DNA of 64,000 nt from Arcicella rigui (GTDB lineage: Bacteria > Bacteroidota > Bacteroidia > Cytophagales > Spirosomataceae), in the NCBI RefSeq assembly GCF_034929435.1, contig NZ_JAYFUM010000025.1, positions 55,148 through 119,147 of the forward strand, given 5' to 3'. Shown here piece after piece: positions 34,113 to 43,763 of the stretch (position 1 is its first letter; each line of letters begins with the position of its first letter). Made by a program: the position numbers and the translations under genes. The notes under the pieces were generated by a model. It searched no databases, had not been told where the DNA came from, and saw nothing but the letters and a program-made list of their open reading frames with translations.

Positions 34113-37075
34113 GATTGAACCTGAATTGCTTTTAATGAAATCATATCTGCCATCACTTCTGAATAGACAATTGGCGGAACATTCCCAAAGTCAATTAAAC
34201 GTGTATCGTGGATATTTTCTGGCTCGTCATAAACATAGCTTCCAAAGGCAACTTTTCCTTTATGAACAAACATCAAACTTCCTAATTCAGCATTTTCTTC
34301 AAGATAGCCTACGCTAATCATTCCTTTTTGGATGATAATAGCCGTAATTCCTGCTTCTGAAAAGTCTTTGTAATAACTGGATATCCCTCCTGCATCTACA
34401 ACAGACCCTCTAACCCAGCCTAATTTATCCATCTTATTTACAAAAGCATATCCTCCAATTGCCACATCACTAAACTCTTCACTCATTTTAAGTGAACAAT
34501 CTTGCTCTTTTAGTGATACGACCATTCTATTAAGCTGTGGAAAAATAGGCTGAAGATTGGCATCATAAAGACTACTACTCCAAAAATCAATACTTTGAGA
34601 TGAAAGTGAAATCGGATGTACCATTCCAATTTGTAGTGTTGGCAATAGTGCTATTTCATCACCTTCTTCATTGATTAGTGTCTGATCTTGCTCGCACCGA
34701 AAAGTAAATAGTAATTCCCCTGATGAATTATAAGCACCCCAAATCAGTCGAACAGCATATACAAACATAATTGGGTTTTCTAAGAAAAAGCTTTGCCATT
34801 TTTCAGAAGACCATTTCCGTTGAATAATTAAATATTGTTCTAATCGGTTTGATTGAGATTTTACAATATCCTTGATTTCCTTTGAAATTTCCTTTAACTC
34901 TTCTGCCAATTCTTTATTAATATCCTTAGGAGGCGACTTCAACAGTTTGTTGTCTTCATTTAAAAACATGATTTTAAAATCGGTATTGATAAACGCACGA
35001 TAGCTTTCATCTCCAATTTCAAATCTTCTAAATAGTCCGTCAAAACCAAAATTAGGAATAATAGAATCAGCTAAATCATAAGGTGAAATTCCTAACTCTT
35101 CGGCAACAATGATAAACGATTCATTGGCTGCTGCCCCAATATTTTTATGCTTAGCTTTATACTTACGAGAAAAAAACTCAACTGCTCTTAAAGCTTTTGT
35201 TGAACCTTGTAATGCCAGAGATTTCACTGTATATTCTGCCATCTTTCCTCTACTTGTTTCAGCAAATTCAATCACCTTTTGGCGAAGCAAGTTGATTACG
35301 TCATCATCTCCTAAAAGCCCCCCTAAAGTCAAACAAAATTTGTACTTTGCCTCTGCTCCATTTTCAAAATACGCTTTAACCAAACCTTTTGCAAAAGCAC
35401 CACTTGAAGCTCTATCAATCAACATAATTAATGCTTTTGCTTCAATATCCATGCGAATATCTTTTGCTCTACCCATACGGTAAAACAAAAATCTAAGCGT
35501 ATCATTATCAATTATTTGATTAGCATCTTTCCAGTATATAGGAGGAAGTTTTGATTCGTCTAACCATTTTTCTAAAGGCGTTTCTAATTTTCCTCTTTCT
35601 TTTGCTTTTTGGACTCTATGGAGAATGTCTTCTCGTGTATTTTGGTTAGAAATAATGGTTAAGATACCTTCTAACATGGTGTCACGAGTATCATCATTTT
35701 TCTCCGTATCAATAAAATTTGTTAAAATTTCTTGAGCTTTTTCAGATTTGATTAGGGATAATAATAAAGCTCCAGTCTGGCGTAAATCAGCCTTTTTATG
35801 CCTTAATAAATTTTCAGCCTCTTCAATAGCATATTCTCCAAAACTCGAATATGACACAGCCATTATATCTCTTAATTTTTTAGAATTATGAGAAAGGTAG
35901 TTGATGTATATATTTTTATAAGTAGAGATTTTGAATGTTGTAAGTATAGTCAAGTATGATTTTAAAGCTTTTATCCGATAGTCATCTAATGTCCATTCAA
36001 TTAAATTATTGATAAGTTGAACGATTATCTCTACACTTTCTTCTCCATATTTTTCAATAATAACTTGAAGCACATCAATACCTACAAAATGTTTTGTAAA
36101 AAATAGCTTTTTTATCATTTCTAAATTATCATACTTGTCGAGAAAGTCAGATAGATATTCGGCTGATTTATCAATAAATGGTATGCTTTTAAACAATGAA
36201 TACTGATATTCTTCTGAAAAGTCATAGCTATTTATTCCAAAAGAAATTTCTTTAATCGTTCGCTCGGAAATTAACAACTGATGGATTATATCAAAAATTA
36301 AATGACTATACTTTCCGGGAAAGTGATACTCCAATAGTTTGATTAGAAGCAATTTAGAGTAGAAGTTTTTTTGTTTTTCTAATCTTTTTATTATGAATAT
36401 CTCATATTTCAAATCGGATCTTAGCAGAAAAGAGAAGGCCCTTATTTCATGGAAAAAATATTTACTTTTGACGTCTGATTCTTCAAAAATATCATCAATA
36501 AACAAATCAACAACAGAAGATGTGTTTTTACGATTAATTTCATAATCAACCAAGTATTTTAGAAGCATCATATTCCCACTTTTAACTATCTTTTCTGGTT
36601 CAGCTAATACATTCTCGACAACAAAGTTATTTAGGAATAAATTTTGAGTATAATTCTCCCAACTTGGTGTAAGTAAATCATTTACAAAGTCAATTTTAGA
36701 GATGCCACTTGCTTCTAACTTGCTCCAAAACAAATAAATATTATTATGAGAACTTTCTTCTTCAAACAACTTATTTAAAAATCTATACAGGCGAGAATAA
36801 TAGCGAATATTTGACCAAATGTTTTTTTCAGTCAAAAATGATAAAATTCTATCGTCAACTTCATCCCAAATGGGTAATGGATTTAATAAACCAACAATAT
36901 CATCCAATTGATAAGTGGTATAGCCCATGTGGCTTGAAGAGTAAGAAGGTTTGTCGCCTCCCTCTTTAAAGAATTTTATTAAGTCTAAGAAATACTGCTC
37001 TTCGGCAGAAAGTTGAAATATTCTGGTTTTTCTTTCAAAAGCGATAAACTGTTGAATCCTATGGGAAGTTAACAT
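34109..37075 (-). CDS. HEAT-repeat protein with DUF4132-like C-terminal domain
   Basis: 988 residues, cytosolic. The N-terminal 700 residues are almost all helical with degenerate HEAT-like pairs, clearest around 385-480 (LRDIMAVSYSSFGEYAIEEA, ADLRQTGALLLSLIKSEKAQ) and 590-650. From about 730 the sequence resembles DUF4132 (IQRKWSSEKWQSFFLENPIM, VYAVRLIWGAY, then a beta-rich section with GWVRGSVVDAGGISSYYKDF). The N-terminal 350 residues are notably richer in Ile, Lys, Asn and Phe than the rest of the cluster, so this part is probably fast-evolving. Overlaps the VWA gene by 4 bases and lies 44 bases after the DUF5682 gene. Likely scaffold or target-recognition subunit; role unproven. Confidence 0.75.
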   Translation of the reverse strand: MLTSHRIQQFIAFERKTRIFQLSAEEQYFLDLIKFFKEGGDKPSYSSSHMGYTTYQLDDIVGLLNPLPIWDEVDDRILSFLTEKNIWSNIRYYSRLYRFLNKLFEEESSHNNIYLFWSKLEASGISKIDFVNDLLTPSWENYTQNLFLNNFVVENVLAEPEKIVKSGNMMLLKYLVDYEINRKNTSSVVDLFIDDIFEESDVKSKYFFHEIRAFSFLLRSDLKYEIFIIKRLEKQKNFYSKLLLIKLLEYHFPGKYSHLIFDIIHQLLISERTIKEISFGINSYDFSEEYQYSLFKSIPFIDKSAEYLSDFLDKYDNLEMIKKLFFTKHFVGIDVLQVIIEKYGEESVEIIVQLINNLIEWTLDDYRIKALKSYLTILTTFKISTYKNIYINYLSHNSKKLRDIMAVSYSSFGEYAIEEAENLLRHKKADLRQTGALLLSLIKSEKAQEILTNFIDTEKNDDTRDTMLEGILTIISNQNTREDILHRVQKAKERGKLETPLEKWLDESKLPPIYWKDANQIIDNDTLRFLFYRMGRAKDIRMDIEAKALIMLIDRASSGAFAKGLVKAYFENGAEAKYKFCLTLGGLLGDDDVINLLRQKVIEFAETSRGKMAEYTVKSLALQGSTKALRAVEFFSRKYKAKHKNIGAAANESFIIVAEELGISPYDLADSIIPNFGFDGLFRRFEIGDESYRAFINTDFKIMFLNEDNKLLKSPPKDINKELAEELKEISKEIKDIVKSQSNRLEQYLIIQRKWSSEKWQSFFLENPIMFVYAVRLIWGAYNSSGELLFTFRCEQDQTLINEEGDEIALLPTLQIGMVHPISLSSQSIDFWSSSLYDANLQPIFPQLNRMVVSLKEQDCSLKMSEEFSDVAIGGYAFVNKMDKLGWVRGSVVDAGGISSYYKDFSEAGITAIIIQKGMISVGYLEENAELGSLMFVHKGKVAFGSYVYDEPENIHDTRLIDFGNVPPIVYSEVMADMISLKAIQVQS

Positions 37076-37119
37076 ACAAGAATACTGTTAATAATTGTTT
37101 TATAAATAGCTTTTGGACA

Positions 37120-39387
37120 CTACATGAGCAACATTTCCAACACAGGTAAAACCATTTCTGCTCGTTTCTCGTCTAATTCTTCTGCTGTATTTGCAATACT
37201 TGCATAATCATCTGTAATGATTCCTGCTTTTGCTTTTTCACCAATCTGACGGCGTTCGGCGTATTCAAACTTGGAAAAGGTTCGACGTAAAATGGGTAAT
37301 AATTCCATAAAAACATCTTCCTGAATTTGGGCTACCCAGCGATAAATCAGATTCCACAGTTTGTTATCATAAATCAAAATCATTCCACTTCCTTTCAAAA
37401 AGCCTTCAATCCAAGCGGCTACTTCTATGGGGTCGTTATTGGCTGATAATGAATAATATAGCTGTCTGTCTGTTTCTTCTTCTGAAAGGTATTGAGCATC
37501 CAACAATAAGCGACAAGTACAACCTTTTATCAGTTGATTTACGCCTGTTTTTTCTAATAATTTCCTCAAAGCATCCATCCATATTTGGTCAATTTCAGGC
37601 TTATCATTCAATTGAACGGCTTGATTTACTTGTCCAATTTTTTGAAACATCTTCTCGGCATTAACTTCATCTAATCCATAACAAGCATTTGGTAAGCCAA
37701 TCGCTATTTTAGTAATTAGGCTATCTACAATGCCTTGAATCATCGAAAGGTCAGTTTTACGAACGTTTCCATAACGACTTACTTGTACCAAAGGCGGATA
37801 AGCAAACATCAAATCCATGATGTCGGCTGAAATTGTCGCAAGCTCATCTACTTTGTTTAGCAATACGCCAATAATTTCAAATAATTCAGCAGGAATGGTT
37901 TTTTGAATCAGTTCGGCTACTTTTCCAACAGAAGTTTCTTGCTCTAATTGATTTTTAATTACTTGTTGGGCTGCCGTCTGAATGGTATTACCAAAAAAAG
38001 CTTTGTCGATGATTGAAATCATCATTTCGGGTTCCCATTCCAATTTCCATGACTCCTTGAAAGTACCTTTACTTCTACTGTCCACTCGTTTTGCCCAAGT
38101 AATTTCCAGAATTTCTAAACGATGTAAAAAAATACTTCTCTTTAAATCATTCTCATTGCGTAAATCCAAATCGTACTGTTTGGCATTCGCCGTAAGCGGT
38201 AAACGGAGCGATTTAATTGTCCGCTCAAAATCTTCTTGCAAAGGTACTTTAGGAATATCAACAGGCACTTTACCCAGTTTTTTTCCTATAATTAATTCCT
38301 CACGCACTAAGTTTAGCATGATAGCATCGCCCATGCACATAACAGCCAAAGTAGCTTCGTTGAGTTCTTCTAAACTGACTTTGGGGAAATTACGCAAAGC
38401 CGCCAAGCTTTCAGCCAAACGCACCGCTTCAATAATATGAGCCGTAGAAATATCTACATTCTTTTTTCTGAAAACATCGGCTACTTTAGTCAACCAATGT
38501 AAATCATAATCATCAGGTGTTTTCCAGATATGTTCAAACCATCCCGGCGAATAAATGCCTGCTCCATAGCCCGAGTGTATAGAAAGTCGCTGATTTGTCC
38601 ACGGAATCCAAGTTGCCAATACTTTGATTTTTGTTTTGGGCAAAGCCTTTAAAATCTTGGTATCAGCCTTAGCCGATTTATCTAATTCCTGAAGTACAGG
38701 GGCATGCCAAGCCCCACAAATCACGACGATATTGCTGTATAATTCATTTTGTGCTTTCCGAATTACTTCACGCATATAGGCTTCACGATAGACGTTTTCT
38801 TCATCTAAAGAAGATAAAATCTGCTGTTCTCTGAGCGAACCCATCGCTAAAGCAACCGCCTCGAAGTGGTCTGTGGCGTTATTTTTAATATAATTTTTTT
38901 CAAAGTGATGTTCCCAAAAAGCTTCTCCAGAACTAAAGCCCGATACTTCTGCCAAATAGCCAAGTGGGTCACGAGGGGAAATTTTAGGAGGAAGAATTGG
39001 CGTATCAGTTTCTTTCGTTTCACTTTTTTGTTCAGCCATTGCCTGAGCTTCTTGTTGTTTCAAATTGTCAATCTGAAATCCAATCGCCGCAGGCAAGTCC
39101 ATTGCCCGTAAAGGAATTTTATTTTTGTTGGCATAAACAGCTGCCACCCATTCGGGCGAATACGCTGCAAAAGGATAAAATGATGATTGTCTGGGGTTTT
39201 CGGTATTATAAATCATTACCGATACAGGCGGTTTCAAATCTGTATGTCCGACTAAGGCTAAAGCTTCTGTGATTTCGGGCGGGCCTTCAATCAAAATCAT
39301 ATCAGGACACAGTTCTTCCAAGCGTTCAGCCACATTTTTTGCCGACCCCACACCATGATGACGAATACCGAGGATTGTTAAATTCAT
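37120..39387 (-). CDS. DUF5682 family protein
   Basis: 755 residues, cytosolic. It opens with LTILGIRHHGVGSAKNVAER and then DMILIEGPPEITEAL, the DUF5682 hallmark. A second conserved spot, VVICGAWHAP (GAWH at 225-228), follows the first 220 residues. The GxxH near the start, a following conserved Glu (Glu34) and a later GxxH resemble the layout of the TraB/Tiki/EreA-ChaN enzyme superfamily; this suggests a metal-dependent hydrolase but is my inference. The remaining 500 residues are helical and unassigned. It lies between the MoxR and HEAT/DUF4132 genes in the conserved set. ATG at 39387. Confidence 0.85.
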   Translation of the reverse strand: MNLTILGIRHHGVGSAKNVAERLEELCPDMILIEGPPEITEALALVGHTDLKPPVSVMIYNTENPRQSSFYPFAAYSPEWVAAVYANKNKIPLRAMDLPAAIGFQIDNLKQQEAQAMAEQKSETKETDTPILPPKISPRDPLGYLAEVSGFSSGEAFWEHHFEKNYIKNNATDHFEAVALAMGSLREQQILSSLDEENVYREAYMREVIRKAQNELYSNIVVICGAWHAPVLQELDKSAKADTKILKALPKTKIKVLATWIPWTNQRLSIHSGYGAGIYSPGWFEHIWKTPDDYDLHWLTKVADVFRKKNVDISTAHIIEAVRLAESLAALRNFPKVSLEELNEATLAVMCMGDAIMLNLVREELIIGKKLGKVPVDIPKVPLQEDFERTIKSLRLPLTANAKQYDLDLRNENDLKRSIFLHRLEILEITWAKRVDSRSKGTFKESWKLEWEPEMMISIIDKAFFGNTIQTAAQQVIKNQLEQETSVGKVAELIQKTIPAELFEIIGVLLNKVDELATISADIMDLMFAYPPLVQVSRYGNVRKTDLSMIQGIVDSLITKIAIGLPNACYGLDEVNAEKMFQKIGQVNQAVQLNDKPEIDQIWMDALRKLLEKTGVNQLIKGCTCRLLLDAQYLSEEETDRQLYYSLSANNDPIEVAAWIEGFLKGSGMILIYDNKLWNLIYRWVAQIQEDVFMELLPILRRTFSKFEYAERRQIGEKAKAGIITDDYASIANTAEELDEKRAEMVLPVLEMLLM

Positions 39388-39482
39388 GTGTCAAAAAATT
39401 ATCTTCTTCCAAATTTTGGATTGTTTATGATATATCGTCTCGATTATACATGGCATTTTAGACCTTTCATAAAATTGCATTT

Positions 39483-40559
39483 TTACGACAACTCCCTACA
39501 AGCCCGATAAATATCTTTCCATTCTTCTCTACTTTTAATAACTGTTTCTAAATACTCTTTCCAAACGATTTTGTCTTGTACGGGGTCTTTTACGATTGCT
39601 CCCATGATGCCTGCGGCTAAATCTTGGGCATTCATATTACCATCGCCAAAATGAGCGGCTAAAGCTAAACCATTATTCACAACCGAAATGGCTTCGGCTG
39701 TACTTAGCGAACCTGTCGGCGATTTTAGTTTGGTTTTCCCATCTTCGGTTACGCCATTTCTTAATTCTCTGAAAATCTTTACAATACGTTGAATTTCCTG
39801 TAAAGCAGGAGCTTGTACGGGCAAATCCAAACTTTTTGCAAGGCTGGCTACTCGCCTACGAACAATATCAACTTCTTCTTTTGCACTCTCTGGAAGGGGT
39901 AAAATAACCGTATTGAAACGTCTCTTCAATGCTCCCGAAAGTTCATTTACGCCTTTGTCTCGGTTATTGGCAGTAGCGATTACATTAAATCCTCTGATAG
40001 CTTGTACTTCAATACTCAACTCAGGAATAGGCATTGTTTTCTCTGAAAGTACCGTAATCAAAGTATCTTGCACATCGGCTGAAATACGGGTCAATTCTTC
40101 AATTCTGGCGATTTTACCGTTTTTCATGGCAGTCATCATGGGCGTAGTTACTAATGCTCCTTCGCTTGGGCCTTCTGCTAATAGTCGAGCATAATTCCAG
40201 CCGTAACGAATGGCTTCTTCTCCTGTACCTGCCGTTCCTTGAATCAATAAAGTAGAGTCGCCTGATACAGCAGCAGCAATATGTTCCGAAACCCAAGATT
40301 TTGCTGTTCCGGGCAAACCGTAAAGTAATAATGCTCGGTCGGTCGTGAGTGTCGCCACGGCTATTTCCATCAAACGACGGTCGCCAATATATTTTGGCGA
40401 AATCTCAAAACCATTTTTAAGTTTTCCACCCATTAAATAAGTAACTACCGCTTGTGGCGTTAATTGCCAATTCGGAGGCAAATGTCCTGTATCTTGTTTT
40501 TTGATTTCGGCTAATTCTTCCGAAAATTGTACTTCTGCGTGTTGGCGTAAAAGATTCAT
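39483..40559 (-). CDS. MoxR-family AAA+ ATPase
   Basis: 358 residues. Walker A is GLPGTAKS (81-88). The Walker B position reads IARIEELTRIS, with Glu where most MoxR proteins have Asp-Glu. Sensor 1 lies in VIATANNRDKGVNELSGALK, the arginine-finger region is RRFNTVILPLPE, and the lid follows. MoxR ATPases use ATP to remodel or activate partner proteins together with VWA-domain partners, and a VWA gene lies three genes downstream. It sits between DUF5691 and DUF5682. The first 50 residues (HLPPNWQLTPQAVVTYLMGG) are a typical N-terminal extension for this cluster's ATPase. Confidence 0.92.
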   Translation of the reverse strand: MNLLRQHAEVQFSEELAEIKKQDTGHLPPNWQLTPQAVVTYLMGGKLKNGFEISPKYIGDRRLMEIAVATLTTDRALLLYGLPGTAKSWVSEHIAAAVSGDSTLLIQGTAGTGEEAIRYGWNYARLLAEGPSEGALVTTPMMTAMKNGKIARIEELTRISADVQDTLITVLSEKTMPIPELSIEVQAIRGFNVIATANNRDKGVNELSGALKRRFNTVILPLPESAKEEVDIVRRRVASLAKSLDLPVQAPALQEIQRIVKIFRELRNGVTEDGKTKLKSPTGSLSTAEAISVVNNGLALAAHFGDGNMNAQDLAAGIMGAIVKDPVQDKIVWKEYLETVIKSREEWKDIYRACRELS

Positions 40560-40617
40560 ACGATAATTGTTTAAAATGGGGACTTTTATCTACTATTTTT
40601 GATACAACGGTTAAGCT

Positions 40618-42195
40618 TTAAGTATTTATTTTTTGTCTGATTCTCTGTGATTTTACAATTGCTTCCACAAAATATTTTTCCCAATGTCTGATATAATAAT
40701 GATTGGTTGATGCAGGATACTGATTGGTATTAAGCAAGAAAACACTGACAGAAGGATGTAAATATTTTACCATAATAACGCCAAGCTGTTCTGAGATATA
40801 AGTATTCTTTTCGATGAGTATGGTATAACATTCTTGTAAAATGGCCTTTGAAAAATCTGCCGACCAAGTACCGTGAAAATTACTAAAACAAGCTTCCAAG
40901 GCTTGAAGCGAAGTCAATTGTTTGGTTGAAAGTATGTACTCTTCTTTCTCGTCTTCGGGTAATAAACCCAAAAGAGGAAGTTGGTCGTGCAAAGAAGTAA
41001 TTTTCAAAAGAGCTTTTGCTAAAGCTACATCTTTATGTTGAAGGGCATTATTGATAAGTGCATTCAAAAAAATGGCTAATTTTTTCCCTGAGAGTTTTAC
41101 CGTAAAAACTTCTGAAATAAAGTACTTTACCGTTGTGGGTACATCTTTTTCTAAATGCTGTGTCCAAAAATCAAAAGGTAAATATTCTAAGAAACAAGCA
41201 AACCAATAGTGCTGATTTGTGGTGAATATGGCAACGTCTGGCGATAACTCCATGCCGTACTCAGCCTCCATTTTGCTGGTATTCATGAAGTCGTCGTTTG
41301 TATCGGGGAGTACAAGTACTGTATTTTCTTTGCCAATCCATCCCATCATTCCTTTGGCTTTTTCCTGATGAAAATAACTTTTTAAAGCTGCCGTAGTATT
41401 GCTATAACTTTCAGTGGTTTTTATTCCCATCAACAAACCTTTTATCGTCTGTCTGATTTCTTTTTGCGTTTTTCGCTCTTTTGCTTTGAAGGCAAATTCT
41501 GGAAGAACACTTTCTAAAAAAGCGACATCCGAGGGCTGAAAAGTTGTTTTTATTACTTCTACAAAAGCTCTTTTATCATTCAATGATTCCTCTTTCCAAG
41601 TACTTTCCAATAAAGCCAAAGCTTTCTGAACGTCTTCTTTTCTCAGTTCAGTAAATAATTCTCTTCGTTCGGCAAGCTTGCCTTCTTTCCAGATTTGTTC
41701 ATCTGAAACTTGTGTTGTGGCTGAGATACTTGTTTTGAAAGCCAATAACTCTAAACCATTTTTACTGAGTACTTTAATGATTTTTGGGTGTAATTTTTTA
41801 GGTAAACTCTCTATCGAATTCAACAACGCAACGGTTGATTTTGCCGTACAGATTTGTTTATTTTCTATCAATTTATCAAGCCAAAGCGTCAATAAATCAT
41901 TTCTTAAATTGTATGGAATTTCAAGAATTTCATTCAAGATAGAAGCAAATTTTGGGGAAGCAACCGCAGCGTCACTTTTAAGATTTTCTATCGGAAATTC
42001 TCCTTCAAAACGTTTAGGTTTTTGTCCTGCTTCTTCATAAAATGACAAGAGTGCTACCGTTTTAAAAAAACGGGCTTCTTTGTCTGTGTCAGGCATTTTC
42101 TCGATAATATTGCGGATACTTTCAGGCAATAATTTTTCATCAAAGCCCATTTTTTCTGTGCCAAGAAGTGCAGTATTGATAAGCTGTTGTAACAT
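40618..42195 (-). CDS. DUF5691 family protein
   Basis: 525 residues, cytosolic, largely helical. The N-terminus (LINTALLGTEKMGFDEKLLP) and the start of the helical array agree with DUF5691, known to me only as a neighbour of SWIM and MoxR genes. No catalytic motif is visible; the repeated helix pairs suggest a HEAT-like scaffold. It starts three bases after the SWIM-protein stop, so the two are translationally coupled, and it is followed after 58 bases by the MoxR ATPase. ATG at 42195. Confidence 0.78.
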   Translation of the reverse strand: MLQQLINTALLGTEKMGFDEKLLPESIRNIIEKMPDTDKEARFFKTVALLSFYEEAGQKPKRFEGEFPIENLKSDAAVASPKFASILNEILEIPYNLRNDLLTLWLDKLIENKQICTAKSTVALLNSIESLPKKLHPKIIKVLSKNGLELLAFKTSISATTQVSDEQIWKEGKLAERRELFTELRKEDVQKALALLESTWKEESLNDKRAFVEVIKTTFQPSDVAFLESVLPEFAFKAKERKTQKEIRQTIKGLLMGIKTTESYSNTTAALKSYFHQEKAKGMMGWIGKENTVLVLPDTNDDFMNTSKMEAEYGMELSPDVAIFTTNQHYWFACFLEYLPFDFWTQHLEKDVPTTVKYFISEVFTVKLSGKKLAIFLNALINNALQHKDVALAKALLKITSLHDQLPLLGLLPEDEKEEYILSTKQLTSLQALEACFSNFHGTWSADFSKAILQECYTILIEKNTYISEQLGVIMVKYLHPSVSVFLLNTNQYPASTNHYYIRHWEKYFVEAIVKSQRIRQKINT

Positions 42196-42198
42196 ATT

Positions 42199-43545
42199 TT
42201 ATAACATTAAATAGTTGTCTCCTTCTACAATTCCCAAAGGCAAAAAGCCATCTCGTCTGAAAACTCCTGCTAAATTCACAGGTGTACTTCCTGCGTAGGC
42301 GTAGAGTGTTAGCATTTTTTCCTCTGTCCAAGAAAGACTTATTTCATGGTAGTACTTATTTGCATCGCAAAGGATATGTTTTTTTTGATTGAGGACAAAA
42401 CGCAAACCTTTGATAATCATCGGTATATCATTCACAAATGGATATTTACTGAGTAATTCCGAACGGTATTGAAACGCCGCCGTCCAATCGTCAAGCATTT
42501 CAGGAATTGTATCAAGTTTTTCAACAAATCCTTTTTGTAGATAAATAACCGCTCGATGTGGCAAAACCGCAGGGAAAAAGGCTAATTCTGCTTCAATGAA
42601 AGTTCCGGGTAAAATGACATTTTCGAGAGGAGAATAAGGCGTACCAAAATTGAGCATCAAAGCCGAGCGATTGGTTTTTGTACCCCAAAGCCAATTTCGT
42701 TGTACAATAATGCCTTCTGATTCTTGTTGTTCTTGTCCTAAAGCAATCCAAATATCTTTTACTTTTTCGGCATCATGATTTTGTAATAATTCTTTAGATG
42801 ACTGATTCCAGCCCACTAAATTTTTAAGGCTTTGTTGCCATTCAGGGGATAATTTTGAAGCGTTTTTAAAAGCTTCTATCAACAAAAACAATTCGGCGGC
42901 AATTCGCAGAGATTCTTTCTGCCAATCGTTATTATGAAGATAATTTAAGTCTCTAAAAGCCCGCACTCTTCCTGCCAAACCTGTTGCTTTGGCATCTACC
43001 ATACGAGCCGCCGTTTGCTCAAAGTATTGAACACCTTTGCTTGGCAAGGATAAAAAGCCTGTTCTCAGCAAATCTTTCAGCCACAATTCCAATTCAGCAA
43101 TTCCGCCTTCTACTTGTAAAAGGCGTTCGTTTTGACGCTTTTCTTTGCTTTTTTGGGCTTTTTCATCATTGTCCGACGAAATCGGCGTACTTACTTCTGC
43201 TTTTTTCTCTGCTTTCTGACTTCGCTTATCCATCCATTCTTTCACCCAGTCAGGTTCGTTATCAGTTTTTGAAAACAAAGTGGGTTGTTTAGCAAAAGCC
43301 AGCATCAAGCCAATACCATGCTTACAAGGGAATTTGAAAGAAGGGCAGGAGCATTTATAGGCGATATTTTGTAAATCTATTTGTGTACGATAAGGCTTTG
43401 AGCCACTTCCTTTGATTTCGCCCCAAAGTACTCGCTCATTCATTTGCTTTACCAACCACTGATTGGCATTCGATAATGCCTTGCCTGCTTTCAAAGAAGC
43501 AGCATCCGGAGCAAGTGTTTCTACTTGTTGTTCTGAAAAGTTCAA
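42199..43545 (-). CDS. SWIM zinc-finger family protein
   Basis: 448 residues; first gene of the six-gene set. The SWIM finger CSCPSFKFPCKHGIGL has ligands Cys65, Cys67, Cys74 and His76 (CxCx6CxH), as in proteins that bind DNA or other proteins. I place the start at the TTG at 43545 because the residues after it (VETLAPDAASLKAGKALSN) match the conserved N-terminus of the family and no ATG lies before residue 36. The rest is a charged linker (about 95-140) and an alpha-helical body. No good minus-strand promoter was found in the 218 bases upstream. Confidence 0.85.
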   Translation of the reverse strand: MNFSEQQVETLAPDAASLKAGKALSNANQWLVKQMNERVLWGEIKGSGSKPYRTQIDLQNIAYKCSCPSFKFPCKHGIGLMLAFAKQPTLFSKTDNEPDWVKEWMDKRSQKAEKKAEVSTPISSDNDEKAQKSKEKRQNERLLQVEGGIAELELWLKDLLRTGFLSLPSKGVQYFEQTAARMVDAKATGLAGRVRAFRDLNYLHNNDWQKESLRIAAELFLLIEAFKNASKLSPEWQQSLKNLVGWNQSSKELLQNHDAEKVKDIWIALGQEQQESEGIIVQRNWLWGTKTNRSALMLNFGTPYSPLENVILPGTFIEAELAFFPAVLPHRAVIYLQKGFVEKLDTIPEMLDDWTAAFQYRSELLSKYPFVNDIPMIIKGLRFVLNQKKHILCDANKYYHEISLSWTEEKMLTLYAYAGSTPVNLAGVFRRDGFLPLGIVEGDNYLML

Positions 43546-43730
43546 GGTGAGGATAGTTAAATAAGGTTTGTAAATTTTAAATCTGTGTTATGAATCTAAC
43601 ATACTGATGTACAAAGCTTTCATTGGCTTTCATGTATTGTCTGTTTTACATAAGCTGTTGGGTGTTTTTATTCCTTCAAATAAAGTAATTGTTCTATAAA
43701 TATCCAAATTGAAGTAAAATAAATACAGAA
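43546..43730. other. Upstream region of the SWIM/MoxR/VWA cluster
   Basis: 185 bases, AT-rich. The nearest -7-like minus-strand box is AAGCTTTG (43612-43619), with no -33 TTG at 19 bases. Nothing else is recognised. Confidence 0.35.
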
Positions 43731-43763
43731 TTCACCAAATGGTCAAAATGACCATTTGGTGAA
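43731..43763. repeat. Fifth copy of the ATGGTCAAAATGACCAT palindrome
   Basis: The longest version: 15-bp perfect arms around AAA, ending exactly at the stop codon of the ThuA-like gene. Without a T tract it is not a classical terminator. Confidence 0.85.
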
